DNA from: Ilumatobacteraceae bacterium
Lineage (GTDB): Bacteria > Actinomycetota > Acidimicrobiia > Acidimicrobiales > Ilumatobacteraceae
DNA: 64,000 bases
Assembly: GCA_021298195.1 (NCBI GenBank)
Contig: JAJTEQ010000009.1
Span: 1 to 64,000 of the forward strand
Reading direction: 5' to 3'
Shown: positions 44,847-54,112 of the stretch, in pieces
How the letters are laid out: each line of letters begins with the position of its first letter
Position numbering within the stretch: position 1 is the stretch's first letter
Notes under the pieces: model-generated
Databases searched by the model: none
Seen by the model: the letters and a program-made list of their open reading frames with translations, nothing else
What the model was told of the DNA's origin: nothing
Program-made: the position numbers and the translations under genes

Positions 44847-45846
44847 TTCCCCACGCTCCTCACCTCGGTGGCCCACGAGAGGTCCGCACGATGCACGGAC
44901 TCCGCGGCGATCACCTCGAGGCCGCCGGCTCGATGCTCACGGCGCAGTCGGCCGACCGTGGCGCCACGGGGCACGATCAGGGTGACGCGGTCCCGCGGAT
45001 TCGCGGCCGCCTCTTTGCCTGCCTCCGCGGCCGCTCGGGCCATCCGGTCGGAATCCATCGTTCCCTCGAACACGCACGCGATCCGCCGCGCTGCACGATG
45101 ATCACGAACGATGCGCGCGTCGAAGCCCCGCGTCGATCGCGTCGGCTGACGTCGCAGTTGCTCGACCCACTTCTGCTCGAAGGCGGCTCGTGACGAGCGG
45201 GCCAAGAAGTTCCGTTGCTCACTGGCGGCCACGTGGTGGTGCACCACCGGCCGATCCACCACCAGGCGCGACACCAGACCTCGGCACCAGGCGGTCATGG
45301 CCAGGTCGCTGTCCTCGAAGTAGGCCGGGGCGCGTCGCGCCGCATCACCCAGCACGCGGCCGAGGCGTAGTCCACGTCACGAGCGAACATCACCGAGTCG
45401 TAGCCGTCGGGCCAGTGCGAACCGCCCATGGCCTCGGTACCGCCGTCGGAGAAGATCGCCTGACCGGCCTCGGCCAGCCGCCCCTCGCCGTCCAGCAACG
45501 GCGGCGCCGCGATGGCCACCGCCGGATCCTCGAGGGCGCGCAGCAACGGGCTCAGCCACCCCTCGGTGACGACCAGATCGGGGTTCACGAACGCCACGAA
45601 CTCGGAATCGCATTCCGTGACCGCCAGGTTGTTGGCCGGCCCGAACCCCAGGTTCTCGTTCAACCGGATGTGTCGCACACGATCGGCGAGCTGCCCGACG
45701 TCCTCGCGGCACCCCTCGGGGTCGGGTTGGCTGACCACGACGATGTCGGGCGACACGTCACCGGCGTGACGCTCGAGCGACTCGACCAATCTCGGCAACG
45801 TCGGCGTGGGGCCGTAGGCGACGGTGATGCAGGTGACGAGGGACAA
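44843..45846 (-). pseudogene. GT2-family glycosyltransferase broken by an out-of-frame gap
   Basis: Starts TTG 45846, two bases after the wzt stop, with LVTCITVAYGPTPTLPRLVE, LNENLGFGPANNLAVTE and FVNPDLVVTEGWL. After ACWVMRRDA (about 45340) the frame is lost. It resumes two positions shifted as APAYFEDSDLAMTAWCRG and runs to 44843. Related GT2 proteins have about eight more residues (a GGFDP-like turn) between these two blocks, so some 20-25 bases seem to be missing rather than a single base. The C-terminal half beyond residue 230 is a basic extension. It is followed by the GT-C gene through a GTGA overlap. Confidence 0.78.
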
Positions 45847-45847
45847 C

Positions 45848-47062
45848 TCAGCCCCCCTGCATCACACCACGGGTGCCGGTGACGCTCCAATGCGACGGAA
45901 TGTGCGTCACCCCGATGTCGAACGACTTGTACTGCCGCACCTCGAAACGCACCCGCTTCTCCCAATGGTCGTAGGGGTGCATTTCCGTGTGGTCGGTCAA
46001 GCCGACGGTGACGTCGTAGACGCCCTCGAGCAACGGCAAGGAGTCCATGCGCACCGACACCGACGCCGGGCCGTCGAGCATTCCCAGCGAGATCCCGTTG
46101 CGACGCGTGGACGATCCCCACACGGGGTGACCGGCCAGCGTGTCGATGCGCAGTGTCACCACCGGATCTTGCAACGGCATGTGTGACGACAGATCGATGT
46201 CGATCGAGGCGCCCTCCAAGGTCGTGAGCACGGACGCGGACTGGCCGTTGGCGTCCGAGATGCGCACGGCGACGATCTGGGCCTCACCACTTCCCCACCG
46301 TTGACCGAGTTCGCCCTCGACGCGTTGTGCCTGGTGACTTTCGCCCTGATACGCCGAGATCACGTCGCCCGACGGACCGATCATCTTCAACTCGCCCTTT
46401 TCCAGCCAGGCGCACGATTCGCACAACTGCTCCACTTGGGCCAAACCATGACTGACGAAGACGATCGTGCGGCCCTCTCGACGGAACTGCTCGATGCGCT
46501 CGGCGCATTTGCGCTGGAAACTCTCGTCGCCCACCGACAACACTTCGTCGATCAGCAGCACCTCGGGTTCCACATGGGCCGCGACGGCGAAGCCCAATCG
46601 CACGAACATTCCCGAGGAATAGTTCTTCACCGGGGTGTCGATGAAGTTCTCCAACCCGGCGAACTCGACGATGTCGTCGAACTTGGCGGTGATCTCCTTT
46701 TTCGACAGTCCGAGAATGGCACCGTTCATGAACACGTTCTCGCGTCCGGACAATTCCGGATGGAAACCAGCGCCGAGTTCCAGCAATGCCGAGATTCGCC
46801 CTTTCACCGTGACCGAACCCTTGTCGGGCGTGAGGATGCCGGTCAGACACTTCAGAAGGGTGCTCTTGCCGGACCCGTTGCTGCCGATCACGCCGAACGT
46901 GGTTCCCGTCGGCACCGTGAAGTCGATTCCGCGCAGCGCCCAGAATTCTTCGTACCGAGCACGACGGCCACGAAGGATCGCGGCCTTCAGGTACTGATTC
47001 TTCTCGTGGTACAGCCGGAAGTTCTTCCAAAGATCCGAGACGTTGACTGCTTCCGACGACAT
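45848..47062 (-). CDS. wzt: Polysaccharide ABC transporter ATP-binding protein with C-terminal cargo domain (Wzt)
   Basis: 404-aa ATPase of a polysaccharide exporter. Walker A GSNGSGKST (60-68), signature YSSGM, Walker B EVLLIDEVLSVGD. The N-terminal LRGRRARYEEFWALRGIDF region is typical of the Wzt/TagH group. Residues about 255-404 form a beta-sandwich like the Wzt C-terminal domain that binds the finished glycan end in known systems. It is divergent from the permease wzm. AAGAAT eight bases before the ATG is a possible -10. Confidence 0.92.
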   Translation of the reverse strand: MSSEAVNVSDLWKNFRLYHEKNQYLKAAILRGRRARYEEFWALRGIDFTVPTGTTFGVIGSNGSGKSTLLKCLTGILTPDKGSVTVKGRISALLELGAGFHPELSGRENVFMNGAILGLSKKEITAKFDDIVEFAGLENFIDTPVKNYSSGMFVRLGFAVAAHVEPEVLLIDEVLSVGDESFQRKCAERIEQFRREGRTIVFVSHGLAQVEQLCESCAWLEKGELKMIGPSGDVISAYQGESHQAQRVEGELGQRWGSGEAQIVAVRISDANGQSASVLTTLEGASIDIDLSSHMPLQDPVVTLRIDTLAGHPVWGSSTRRNGISLGMLDGPASVSVRMDSLPLLEGVYDVTVGLTDHTEMHPYDHWEKRVRFEVRQYKSFDIGVTHIPSHWSVTGTRGVMQGG

Positions 47063-47147
47063 GCGTTCTCATTCTTGCCGATCCCCACGGTCGAGAGGGG
47101 GCTAACGAACGCTCGGACCACCGAAAATCAGTAGAATTCGACTGCCC
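47063..47147. promoter_or_regulatory. Divergent wzt/wzm promoter region
   Basis: 85 bases between the two starts. On the plus strand TAGAAT stands ten bases before the wzm ATG. On the minus strand AAGAAT stands eight bases before the wzt ATG. Both are close enough to the start codon for very short or absent leaders. Confidence 0.45.
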
Positions 47148-47957
47148 ATGTCTCCCGTCGCCAGCGTCTTCGAATCCCGAGAGCTTCTGTGGAATCTCAC
47201 CCTGCGGGAGCTGCGCACCAAGTACCGACGTTCGTTCCTCGGCTGGACCTGGTCCATGCTCAATCCGTTGGCCACCGTGGCCATCTACTCGTTCGTGTTC
47301 GGGGTGTTGTTCAAGTCCACGGCCCCCGTTGGTGACCCCAGCGGACTGACCGGGTTCGCCTACTTCTTGCTGGCGGCGCTGCTGCCGTGGAACTTCTTCG
47401 CTCTGGTCACCAACCTGGGTATGGGAGCCATCGCGAACAACTCCGGTTTGGTGCGGCGTGTGGCGTTCCCCCGCGAAGTGCTGGTGTTCAGCAACGCCTT
47501 GCACGCCTGCGTGCAATTCGGGATCGAGATGGGCCTGCTGTGCGTGGTCCTGCTGATCGCGGGCAGCCCGATTTTGCCGTGGCTCCCTCTGGTGGTGGTG
47601 GTGAGCGCCATCTTGGCCGTGTTCGCCAGTGGTTTCGCCTTGGCCCTGTCCACATTGTCGGTCTATTTCCGAGATCTGACGTACCTGTGGACCATCTTCA
47701 TCCAGGTCCTGTTCTTCCTCACGCCCGTGGTGTACTCACCCGATCTCATCAAGGACCGCGCACCCGAATGGGCCGACCGGCTGCTTCAACTCAACCCCAT
47801 GCGGGCCTTCGTGTCGTCGTATCGCGACCTTCTCTACGACGCTCGCTGTCCGTCTCTCACGCGATTCCTGTTGATGCTCGCTTCCGCCGCGGTCAGCCTC
47901 ACGGTGGGTTGGTGGATCTTCCATCGAATGGGTCGGCGACTTCCCGAAGAAGTGTGA
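47148..47957 (+). CDS. wzm: Polysaccharide ABC transporter permease (Wzm, ABC-2 type)
   Basis: 269-aa ABC-2 permease with six membrane helices. It has the N-terminal coupling segment LLWNLTLRELRTKYRRSFLG and WSMLNPLATVAIYSFVFG, typical of RfbA/TagG/Wzm exporters, and PMRAFVSSYRDLLYD before the last helices. With wzt it would move a complete lipid-linked glycan across the membrane. Confidence 0.92.
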   Translation: MSPVASVFESRELLWNLTLRELRTKYRRSFLGWTWSMLNPLATVAIYSFVFGVLFKSTAPVGDPSGLTGFAYFLLAALLPWNFFALVTNLGMGAIANNSGLVRRVAFPREVLVFSNALHACVQFGIEMGLLCVVLLIAGSPILPWLPLVVVVSAILAVFASGFALALSTLSVYFRDLTYLWTIFIQVLFFLTPVVYSPDLIKDRAPEWADRLLQLNPMRAFVSSYRDLLYDARCPSLTRFLLMLASAAVSLTVGWWIFHRMGRRLPEEV

Positions 47958-47987
47958 TGTCCGCGGGCCCTCGAAACGGGGTGTTCG

Positions 47988-49988
47988 ATGTCCGGGCGTA
48001 GCGACGGCCACACCACACCCGAGTCCCTGACCGGACCCGAATATCGACCCGACATCGACGGGCTTCGCGCCGTGGCCGTCGTGTCCGTGGTGCTCTTCCA
48101 CGCCTTTCCGTGGATGATTCCGGGTGGCTTCATCGGGGTCGACGTGTTCTTCGTCATCTCGGGCTACCTGATCACCCGGATCATCCTGCGCGGAACGACC
48201 ACCGGCACCTTCGGCTTTCGGGACTTCTACGCTCGCCGCGCCCGTCGGATCTTTCCCTCACTGATCGTGGTCCTCGCGTCGGTCTACGTCATCGGCTGGC
48301 TCACGTTGCTTCAGGTCGAGTTCGCTCAGCTCGGTAAGCACATCGCGGCCGGTGCGCTGTTCGTGGCGAACTTCGCTCTGTGGCGCGAAGCGGGTTACTT
48401 CGACGTCGACTCGAGTGCGAAACCGCTCACTCATCTGTGGTCGTTGGGCATCGAAGAGCAGTTCTACATCGTGTGGCCGTTCGCGATCTGGCTGCTGGCC
48501 AAGAGCAAAACTCTCGTGAAAGGGGCCGCCGTCCTCGTGGGGGCGGTCTCCTTCGTCGCGTGCATCGCCCAGACGAACTCGTCGTCGGCCGGTCTGTACT
48601 ACAGCCCGCTCACTCGCTTCTGGGAGTTGATGATCGGCAGTCTCCTGGCCATGGTCGGTGGCGAACTGCTGGCACGAATCGGGCGGCGGACCATCGTTCC
48701 CTCGATCGGCGTCGCCATGATCGTCATCGCCCTGGCAACCATCGATGCATCGTCACCGTTCCCCTCGTGGAACGCCCTCCTTCCCACCATCGGCACGGCA
48801 TTGATCATCAGCGGCGGCGCGTCGAACCCGGTCGCCCGCCTGCTGTCCAACAAGGTGCTGGTCTGGGTCGGTCTGATCAGTTACCCGCTGTACCTGTGGC
48901 ATTGGCCGTTGCTGGTCATCGCGCGCATCGTCGCCGGCACCACCCCCACACCGCAGGTTCGCACGGCCATCGTCGTTCTTTCATTCGTCCTGGCCGCCGT
49001 CACGTATCGGCTGATCGAGACGCCCCTCAAGATTCGCCTGAACACCCGCACCAAAATGGCGGTGTTGGTGGTTCCCCTGGTTGTCGTGGCCACGGTCGGT
49101 GTTGTGACCCACCAGAACGACGGACTGCCGTCGCGCCGAGTGGTCACCATGAACCCGCCACTGGACGACGGTGAACCGGACGGAATCGATGACGTCGTCG
49201 AGAACGGGTGTGGCTTGGACCCCGAGGCCGAGAGTTTGATGGCTCATTGTCTTCGAGATTCCCGCGAGAAGCCACGATTCGCCCTGATCGGAGACAGCAA
49301 GGCCTACACGTTGATCGGCGGAGTGATTCGGACCTCGCGACCCGGTGGACGGTGGCTGATGATCGGGGGCACCAATGAGAACGGAGCGCCGGTGCCGATG
49401 ATCATCGACCACCCCGCCTACGAGTGGTATCAGCCATCGATCACCGCGGCGATCGATGCGGTGAACCGCAACGACTACATCGAGACCGTTGTTCTGGTCG
49501 GCGCGGTTCGGGCCATGTATCAGATCGCCAGCGAGTCCAGTTTCGCGGAACTACCTACCAGCCCCAATGGTGACCTGGTGCGCGTGGGTCTGGCTGCGAC
49601 CGTCGCCCGACTGGTGGCGAACGGCAAGAAGGTGGTCCTGTACGTGGACAACCCACCACTTACTCGGCCCGAGGATTGCATGAAGCGGCGAACCCGGCTA
49701 CCACTCGTCGAGAACTTGCTGCAGACCAACGTCGACAATTGCGAGATCACGAGATCTACATTCGACACCCAGACGAGCCACTACCGAGCCATGCTGGATG
49801 AAATCGCTTCCGGATACACGGAAGCCGTGACGGTCTTCGACCCCAACGACGTCTACTTCGACAATTTCGGCATCGCCCGCCACGTCGTGAATGGCCAGAT
49901 GATGTACAGCTTCACCGACCACCCCTCAGATGCTGCCGCCGAGGTGATCGGTGCGGAACTGAACACACTTGTTTCGGGGCTGCGATGA
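47988..49988 (+). CDS. OafA-type acyltransferase fused to an SGNH domain
   Basis: 666-aa membrane enzyme that O-acylates surface sugars. Residues about 20-375 are the acyltransferase-3 domain, about ten helices, with YRPDIDGLRAVAVVSVVLFH, GGFIGVDVFFVISGYLI, RRARRIFPSL and HLWSLGIEEQFYIVWP. Residues about 425-666 are an SGNH hydrolase-like domain with the nucleophile motif LIGDSKAY (435-437) and a late FTDHPSDAA block. Fusions of this order move acetyl groups onto polysaccharide outside the membrane. It follows wzm by 30 bases. Confidence 0.92.
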   Translation: MSGRSDGHTTPESLTGPEYRPDIDGLRAVAVVSVVLFHAFPWMIPGGFIGVDVFFVISGYLITRIILRGTTTGTFGFRDFYARRARRIFPSLIVVLASVYVIGWLTLLQVEFAQLGKHIAAGALFVANFALWREAGYFDVDSSAKPLTHLWSLGIEEQFYIVWPFAIWLLAKSKTLVKGAAVLVGAVSFVACIAQTNSSSAGLYYSPLTRFWELMIGSLLAMVGGELLARIGRRTIVPSIGVAMIVIALATIDASSPFPSWNALLPTIGTALIISGGASNPVARLLSNKVLVWVGLISYPLYLWHWPLLVIARIVAGTTPTPQVRTAIVVLSFVLAAVTYRLIETPLKIRLNTRTKMAVLVVPLVVVATVGVVTHQNDGLPSRRVVTMNPPLDDGEPDGIDDVVENGCGLDPEAESLMAHCLRDSREKPRFALIGDSKAYTLIGGVIRTSRPGGRWLMIGGTNENGAPVPMIIDHPAYEWYQPSITAAIDAVNRNDYIETVVLVGAVRAMYQIASESSFAELPTSPNGDLVRVGLAATVARLVANGKKVVLYVDNPPLTRPEDCMKRRTRLPLVENLLQTNVDNCEITRSTFDTQTSHYRAMLDEIASGYTEAVTVFDPNDVYFDNFGIARHVVNGQMMYSFTDHPSDAAAEVIGAELNTLVSGLR

Positions 49989-50165
49989 ACCCAGGTTTCG
50001 GCGACGAGCCGACTAACGAACGAATCCTCTCCCTGTTTCTCGAATCTGCCGCCGGCTATATGTCCAAAGGAGGGTCGATACGACCGCCAAAAAGTTATCG
50101 GTGTAGCACACAGCGCCAATCTCCGGACATCTTCTGGGGTTCTTCCGGTATCTTCCATCCAAGGT

Positions 50166-50540
50166 ATGGACGATCCCACTAATAATGTTGTCCCGTCGGG
50201 CGATTCGATTGCGCACGTTTCGTTCCGCCCGCGGCACGTCTCCGGACCTATGCCGGAGAACGTCGAAGAGCTCCGGCTGGAAGTCATACAGCTGCGCGAT
50301 GAACTGATCGGTTGCCTCGTTCGCGAGGGCGAGCTCCGGGCACAACTTCAGAAGATTCAAATCGGCGATGCACGTCGTGGTGAAGCCATGGGAATCTTGA
50401 ATCACCAGAACGTGGTTGCGCGCAACGAACAGCTCGAGGAGCAAATCGATCTGATCCTGAGTTCTCGAACGTGGAGGATCGGGGCAGTCCTTCTTGGCCC
50501 CGCGAAACCGCTTCGCCGAATTCTGCGCAAACGAGGCTGA
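50166..50540 (+). CDS. Small coiled-coil protein upstream of a tandem GT2
   Basis: 124-aa protein. Residues about 32-102 have coiled-coil character (ENVEELRLEVIQLRDELIG, NVVARNEQLEEQIDLILSSR) and the C terminus is basic (RTWRIGAVLLGPAKPLRR), which may touch the membrane. The gene is preceded by 177 bases in which TATCTT lies 11 bases before the ATG, and nothing else is seen. It ends one base before the tandem GT2 start. No function is known; the arrangement mirrors 39864-40187. Confidence 0.6.
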   Translation: MDDPTNNVVPSGDSIAHVSFRPRHVSGPMPENVEELRLEVIQLRDELIGCLVREGELRAQLQKIQIGDARRGEAMGILNHQNVVARNEQLEEQIDLILSSRTWRIGAVLLGPAKPLRRILRKRG

Positions 50541-50541
50541 C

Positions 50542-52137
50542 GTGCCGCCCCGTTTCTCCATCGTCACACCCGTCTTCGATCCTCCGCTGGAAGCATTTCG
50601 ATCATGTGCATCCTCCGTGTTGGCCCAGACAGAGCACGACTGGGAATGGATTCTGATCGACGATTGCTCGACCAACCCGAAGGTACGCGAGGAACTGCGT
50701 CTGTTGGCAGCCAGTAGTGCACAAGTGACAGTGATCGAAAGGTCATCCAACGGCGGAATTGTCGCCGCATCCAACGACGGGATCGCACGAGCCACGGGTG
50801 ACTTCATCGTTCTGCTCGATCACGACGACGAACTGACCCCCGATGCCTTGCATGAGAATTCCCTCGTCATCGACCAGCACCCCACCGTCGACTACTTGTA
50901 TTCCGACGAGGACAAAGTGAACGAGGCCGGTGTTTACTACGACACATTCTCCAAGCCCGACTGGTCGCCGGAGCGATTACGTGGACAGAACTACTGCTCA
51001 CACTTGTCGGTGTTGCGTACCTCGTTGGTCCGCGAAGTTGGTGCGTTCCGGCCCGGCTTCGATGGCTCCCAGGACTACGACTTGTTCCTGCGAGTGACCG
51101 AAAAAGCCCGGGCCATCGCCCATATCCCCAAGGTCTTGTACCACTGGCGGACCGTGGCCGGATCGGCGGCACTCGATCCGGAGGCCAAGCCGTATGCTCT
51201 CGTCGCGGCGCAAAAAGCCGTGCAAGAACACCTGAACAGAGTGGGAATTTCCGGAATCGTCGAAACGACACCAGAGTTCTACCTACGCACCACGCGAAAT
51301 CTCACTCGCCACCCGAAGGTCAGCATCGTCATCCCCACCTGCGGAACAGCGAAGCGAATTTGGGGCCGAGACATGGTGTTAGTCGAGACCGCGGTGACCA
51401 GCATCGTCGAACGTTCCTCGTATTCGAACTACGAAATCGTCGTGGTTTATGACACCCCTCGAACACCGAACTCGGTGCTTCAGAACCTGCGAAGTGTTGT
51501 CGGCACGAAACTGGTGGAGGTTCCCTACGGAAAAGCATTCAACTTCTCCGAGAAATGCAACCTGGGTGTCGTCCGATCGTCCGGGGACATCATCATCCTG
51601 CTCAATGATGACACACAGGTCTTTTCGCCTGATTGGATCGAAGGCCTCATCACATTCCTCGATGAACCTGACGTTGGCATGGTCGGGCCACTGTTGCTTC
51701 TGGAAGACGGTCGCATTCAGAGTGCCGGGCATTTCTACAATCTCGGCGCCCACAATGCAGCTTTCGGTCTCTCGCCCGACGAACGTGGACCATTTTCTGT
51801 GCTCACAATGCCGGCCGAGCGAAGCGGGCTCACCATGGCCTGTGTCGCCATTCCTCGTGATGTGTTCGACGAAGTGGGTGGACTGTGCGTCGAATTTCCC
51901 CGGGCTTTCAACGATGTCGACTTCGGCAACAAACTCGACGCTCGCGGATATCGGATGATCTGGACGCCCAATGTCGCGTTGCACCATTTCGAATCCGTGA
52001 GTCGTGACCCCAGAGTTGACGATGACGAGATCCAAGCCTTGTGGGGCCGTTGGGGCTCGGTGGTTCTCGGTCGCGATCGCTTTCTTCCAAATTTCGACTT
52101 CACAATTCACGGAATTGACCCAACAGTTCACAGGTAG
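50542..52137 (+). CDS. Tandem GT2-GT2 glycosyltransferase
   Basis: 531-aa protein with two GT-A/GT2 modules. Module 1 (residues 1-255): RFSIVTPVFDPPLEAFRSCA, WILIDDCSTNPKVRE, FIVLLDHDDELTPDAL, RPGFDGSQDYDLFLR. Module 2 (about 275-520): PKVSIVIPTCGTAKRIWGRD, ILLNDDTQVFSPDWIEGLI, LTMACVAIPRDVFDEVGGLC and FNDVDFGNKLDARGYR. Such proteins often build repeating surface glycans. The GTG at 50542 directly after the coiled-coil stop fits the family start (PPRFSIVTPVF). Sugars are unknown. Confidence 0.88.
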   Translation: MPPRFSIVTPVFDPPLEAFRSCASSVLAQTEHDWEWILIDDCSTNPKVREELRLLAASSAQVTVIERSSNGGIVAASNDGIARATGDFIVLLDHDDELTPDALHENSLVIDQHPTVDYLYSDEDKVNEAGVYYDTFSKPDWSPERLRGQNYCSHLSVLRTSLVREVGAFRPGFDGSQDYDLFLRVTEKARAIAHIPKVLYHWRTVAGSAALDPEAKPYALVAAQKAVQEHLNRVGISGIVETTPEFYLRTTRNLTRHPKVSIVIPTCGTAKRIWGRDMVLVETAVTSIVERSSYSNYEIVVVYDTPRTPNSVLQNLRSVVGTKLVEVPYGKAFNFSEKCNLGVVRSSGDIIILLNDDTQVFSPDWIEGLITFLDEPDVGMVGPLLLLEDGRIQSAGHFYNLGAHNAAFGLSPDERGPFSVLTMPAERSGLTMACVAIPRDVFDEVGGLCVEFPRAFNDVDFGNKLDARGYRMIWTPNVALHHFESVSRDPRVDDDEIQALWGRWGSVVLGRDRFLPNFDFTIHGIDPTVHR

Positions 52138-52146
52138 GGAACTCGA

Positions 52147-52976
52147 ATGAATTTTTTCGAAAACAAGAAATTCGAAGCAAGGAAGTACAAAGATTTCATC
52201 GCGATGGATAGCTCGTTCTCAAATCATGTTTCGACCCCGAAACGATGACGGAGGCAAGGGCTTTCGTTGACGAAATTTGGAGCACACGAGAGACCTCACG
52301 TAGTCCATTGACTATCGACGCCTATCTCGGGACCGACGACCCACGAAGCGGGCGGCGGCGGTTTTCTGAGGTTCCTAACGACGCCAGAGAGTTCGTCTAC
52401 AAGTTGAATGACGCCTACCTCGTGCACGAGTTCATCTGAGATCTCGCTCTCGCCCCTCGAATCACCTCGACGATCAGACGACTGATTAGCGAGCCCCCGT
52501 GTATCTGTAACTATCTCATCTTCGAACGCGGATCGCAGCAAAAGCTCCACGCTAACACGTATTACATGCCACCTCCGGCGGGCAACACACTGATAGCAAC
52601 ATCAATCTGCCTCGAGGACGTTCATCCCGAGGCCGGGCCTGTTCAATACGTGCCCAGATCGCACACTCTCCCGCCCTACCGCAACCCAGACGGGGGTCGC
52701 CACGTTCGCTCTCCGTTCGACCAGGTCGAAGCCGACATGCAAATGGAGATGAAGTTGGCCCAACACCCTGAAGTCGCCGAACCATTTCTCGGCAAGGCCG
52801 GAGATGTCCTCATTTGGCACGAAGAGCTTGTCCACGGCGGAAGCCCGATCATTGATATGACACGCACTCGGATGTCACTGGTGACCCACTATTGGGGTCA
52901 CTCGTGCATCCCAGTGGACTCTCGTCTTTCTCATGGCGATGGCTGGTACTTGCGACGCGAGCAGCAAGCGGTCTAG
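52147..52976 (+). pseudogene. Phytanoyl-CoA dioxygenase (PhyH)-like gene, frameshift plus in-frame stop
   Basis: Remnant of a 2OG/Fe(II) oxygenase of the PhyH family. ATG 52147 opens MNFFENKKFEARKYKDFIA, then a one-base loss between 52204 and 52214 shifts the frame; the homologous reading resumes as LVLKSCFDPETMTEARAF. In that frame TGA at 52437-52439 interrupts LVHEFI-stop-DLALAPRI, where related proteins have a sense codon (a CGA-to-TGA change would explain it). The rest is well kept: KLHANTYYMPPPAGNTL (iron His), VPRSH, and IWHEELVHGGSP (distal His). Two separate lesions argue for a true pseudogene. It lies nine bases after the tandem GT2. Confidence 0.85.
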
Positions 52977-53025
52977 ATGGTGCGTCCATGCGTCAACCGG
53001 CGTTGATTGGCTAGAATCCCAAGTG

Positions 53026-53391
53026 ATGTCGGCCGAATCGGTTCAAGCGTTGGTAACGGCGACTGTTGCAGTGCTCGCCGGACTTGTTGTCATTTCTTTA
53101 GCACGCCGACAACTTCTGACATTTCGATATGCAGCCGGCTGGTGCCTACTCCTTCTTCTTACCGCACTCTCTGGCGTTCTGATACCACTCACTAGACCGG
53201 TCGCCCGGGCGCTCAGTACGACTCCCGGAGTACTCATTTCGACCGCGGCAATCGCGATCTTGGTTCTCATCTGTATCCAGTTGTCGGTCAGCATCTCCGG
53301 TCTTCAGAAGCAAGTACAAAAGCTCGCCGAGGACAGTGCGCTTTCAAAGTTGGAATCGGAGATCCGGTCGCGACGCGAAGTGATCGACTGA
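53026..53391 (+). CDS. DUF2304 small membrane protein
   Basis: 121-aa protein with three hydrophobic helices (LVTATVAVLAGLVVISLAR, AAGWCLLLLLTALSGVL, LISTAAIAILVLICIQLSV) and a C-terminal coiled-coil tail with charged residues. The layout is that of DUF2304 proteins, which are regularly encoded next to DPM-like GT2 enzymes. Here the GT2 gene follows one base later, and the protein probably anchors it in the membrane. TAGAAT lies eight bases before the ATG. Confidence 0.82.
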   Translation: MSAESVQALVTATVAVLAGLVVISLARRQLLTFRYAAGWCLLLLLTALSGVLIPLTRPVARALSTTPGVLISTAAIAILVLICIQLSVSISGLQKQVQKLAEDSALSKLESEIRSRREVID

Positions 53392-53392
53392 A

Positions 53393-54112
53393 ATGACTCT
53401 GCGAACACTCGTAGTTGTCCCGGCTTGGAACGAAGAAAGTTCCATTGGGCGGGTAGTTCGCGATCTGCTCGCCCAAGGCTTCGATGTGTTGGTTGTAGAT
53501 GATGGTTCCACCGACCGAACAGGTGCCACTGCCTTGGGTGAGGGTGCTCTCCTGGCGACTCTTCCTTTCAACCTCGGAGTTGGCGCAGCACTTCGATGTG
53601 GTTTCCGCTTTGCCACGGCGGCCGGTTACGACGTGGCCGTTCAATGCGACGCTGACGGCCAACACCCTGTGGATCACATCCATGATTTGGTCACGGCCGT
53701 CGAGTCGACGGAGGCGCACATGGTAATCGGTTCACGCTTTGCGGATACTTCTGAAAGCACGATGAGGCTTTCCGTAGTGCGCCGGCTCGCGATGAGGATC
53801 CTCAGTCGGTCCGCTTCGCGGGCTACTGGGTCCAGAATCTCCGACTCAACTTCGGGATTTCGGGCGATAAAGCAACCCCTTCTCGGGGAATTGGCGGAAT
53901 GTATTTCTCCGTACTACTTAGGCGACACCTACGAGGCCATCGTGTCTGCCGGACGGGCCGGGTATAAGGTTCGAGAAATTCGTGCTCCCCTAACAGACCG
54001 AACCCACGGCCAGTCATCTGCGAATCCGCTCAAGGCAGCACGCCTCACGGTGAAAGCTGTTCTCAGCGCACTTCTCCACGTCCACCCGCGCCTCACCGGT
54101 CCGGAGACTTAG
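53393..54112 (+). CDS. GT2 polyprenyl-phosphate-type glycosyltransferase
   Basis: 239-aa inverting transferase of the DPM1 type: LVVVPAWNEESSIGRVVRDL, VLVVDDGSTDRTGATA, FNLGVGAALRCGFRFA, VQCDADGQHPVDHIHDL (DxD) and VIGSRFAD. It is paired with the upstream DUF2304 gene. The stop overlaps the convergent minus-strand stop by three bases. It may make a polyprenyl-P-sugar; which sugar is not visible. Confidence 0.87.
   Translation: MTLRTLVVVPAWNEESSIGRVVRDLLAQGFDVLVVDDGSTDRTGATALGEGALLATLPFNLGVGAALRCGFRFATAAGYDVAVQCDADGQHPVDHIHDLVTAVESTEAHMVIGSRFADTSESTMRLSVVRRLAMRILSRSASRATGSRISDSTSGFRAIKQPLLGELAECISPYYLGDTYEAIVSAGRAGYKVREIRAPLTDRTHGQSSANPLKAARLTVKAVLSALLHVHPRLTGPET

Noticed and set aside
52437-52439. 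TGA read as selenocysteine in the PhyH-like gene
   Set aside because: A separate upstream frameshift already breaks the gene, and no clear SECIS hairpin could be seen after the TGA.
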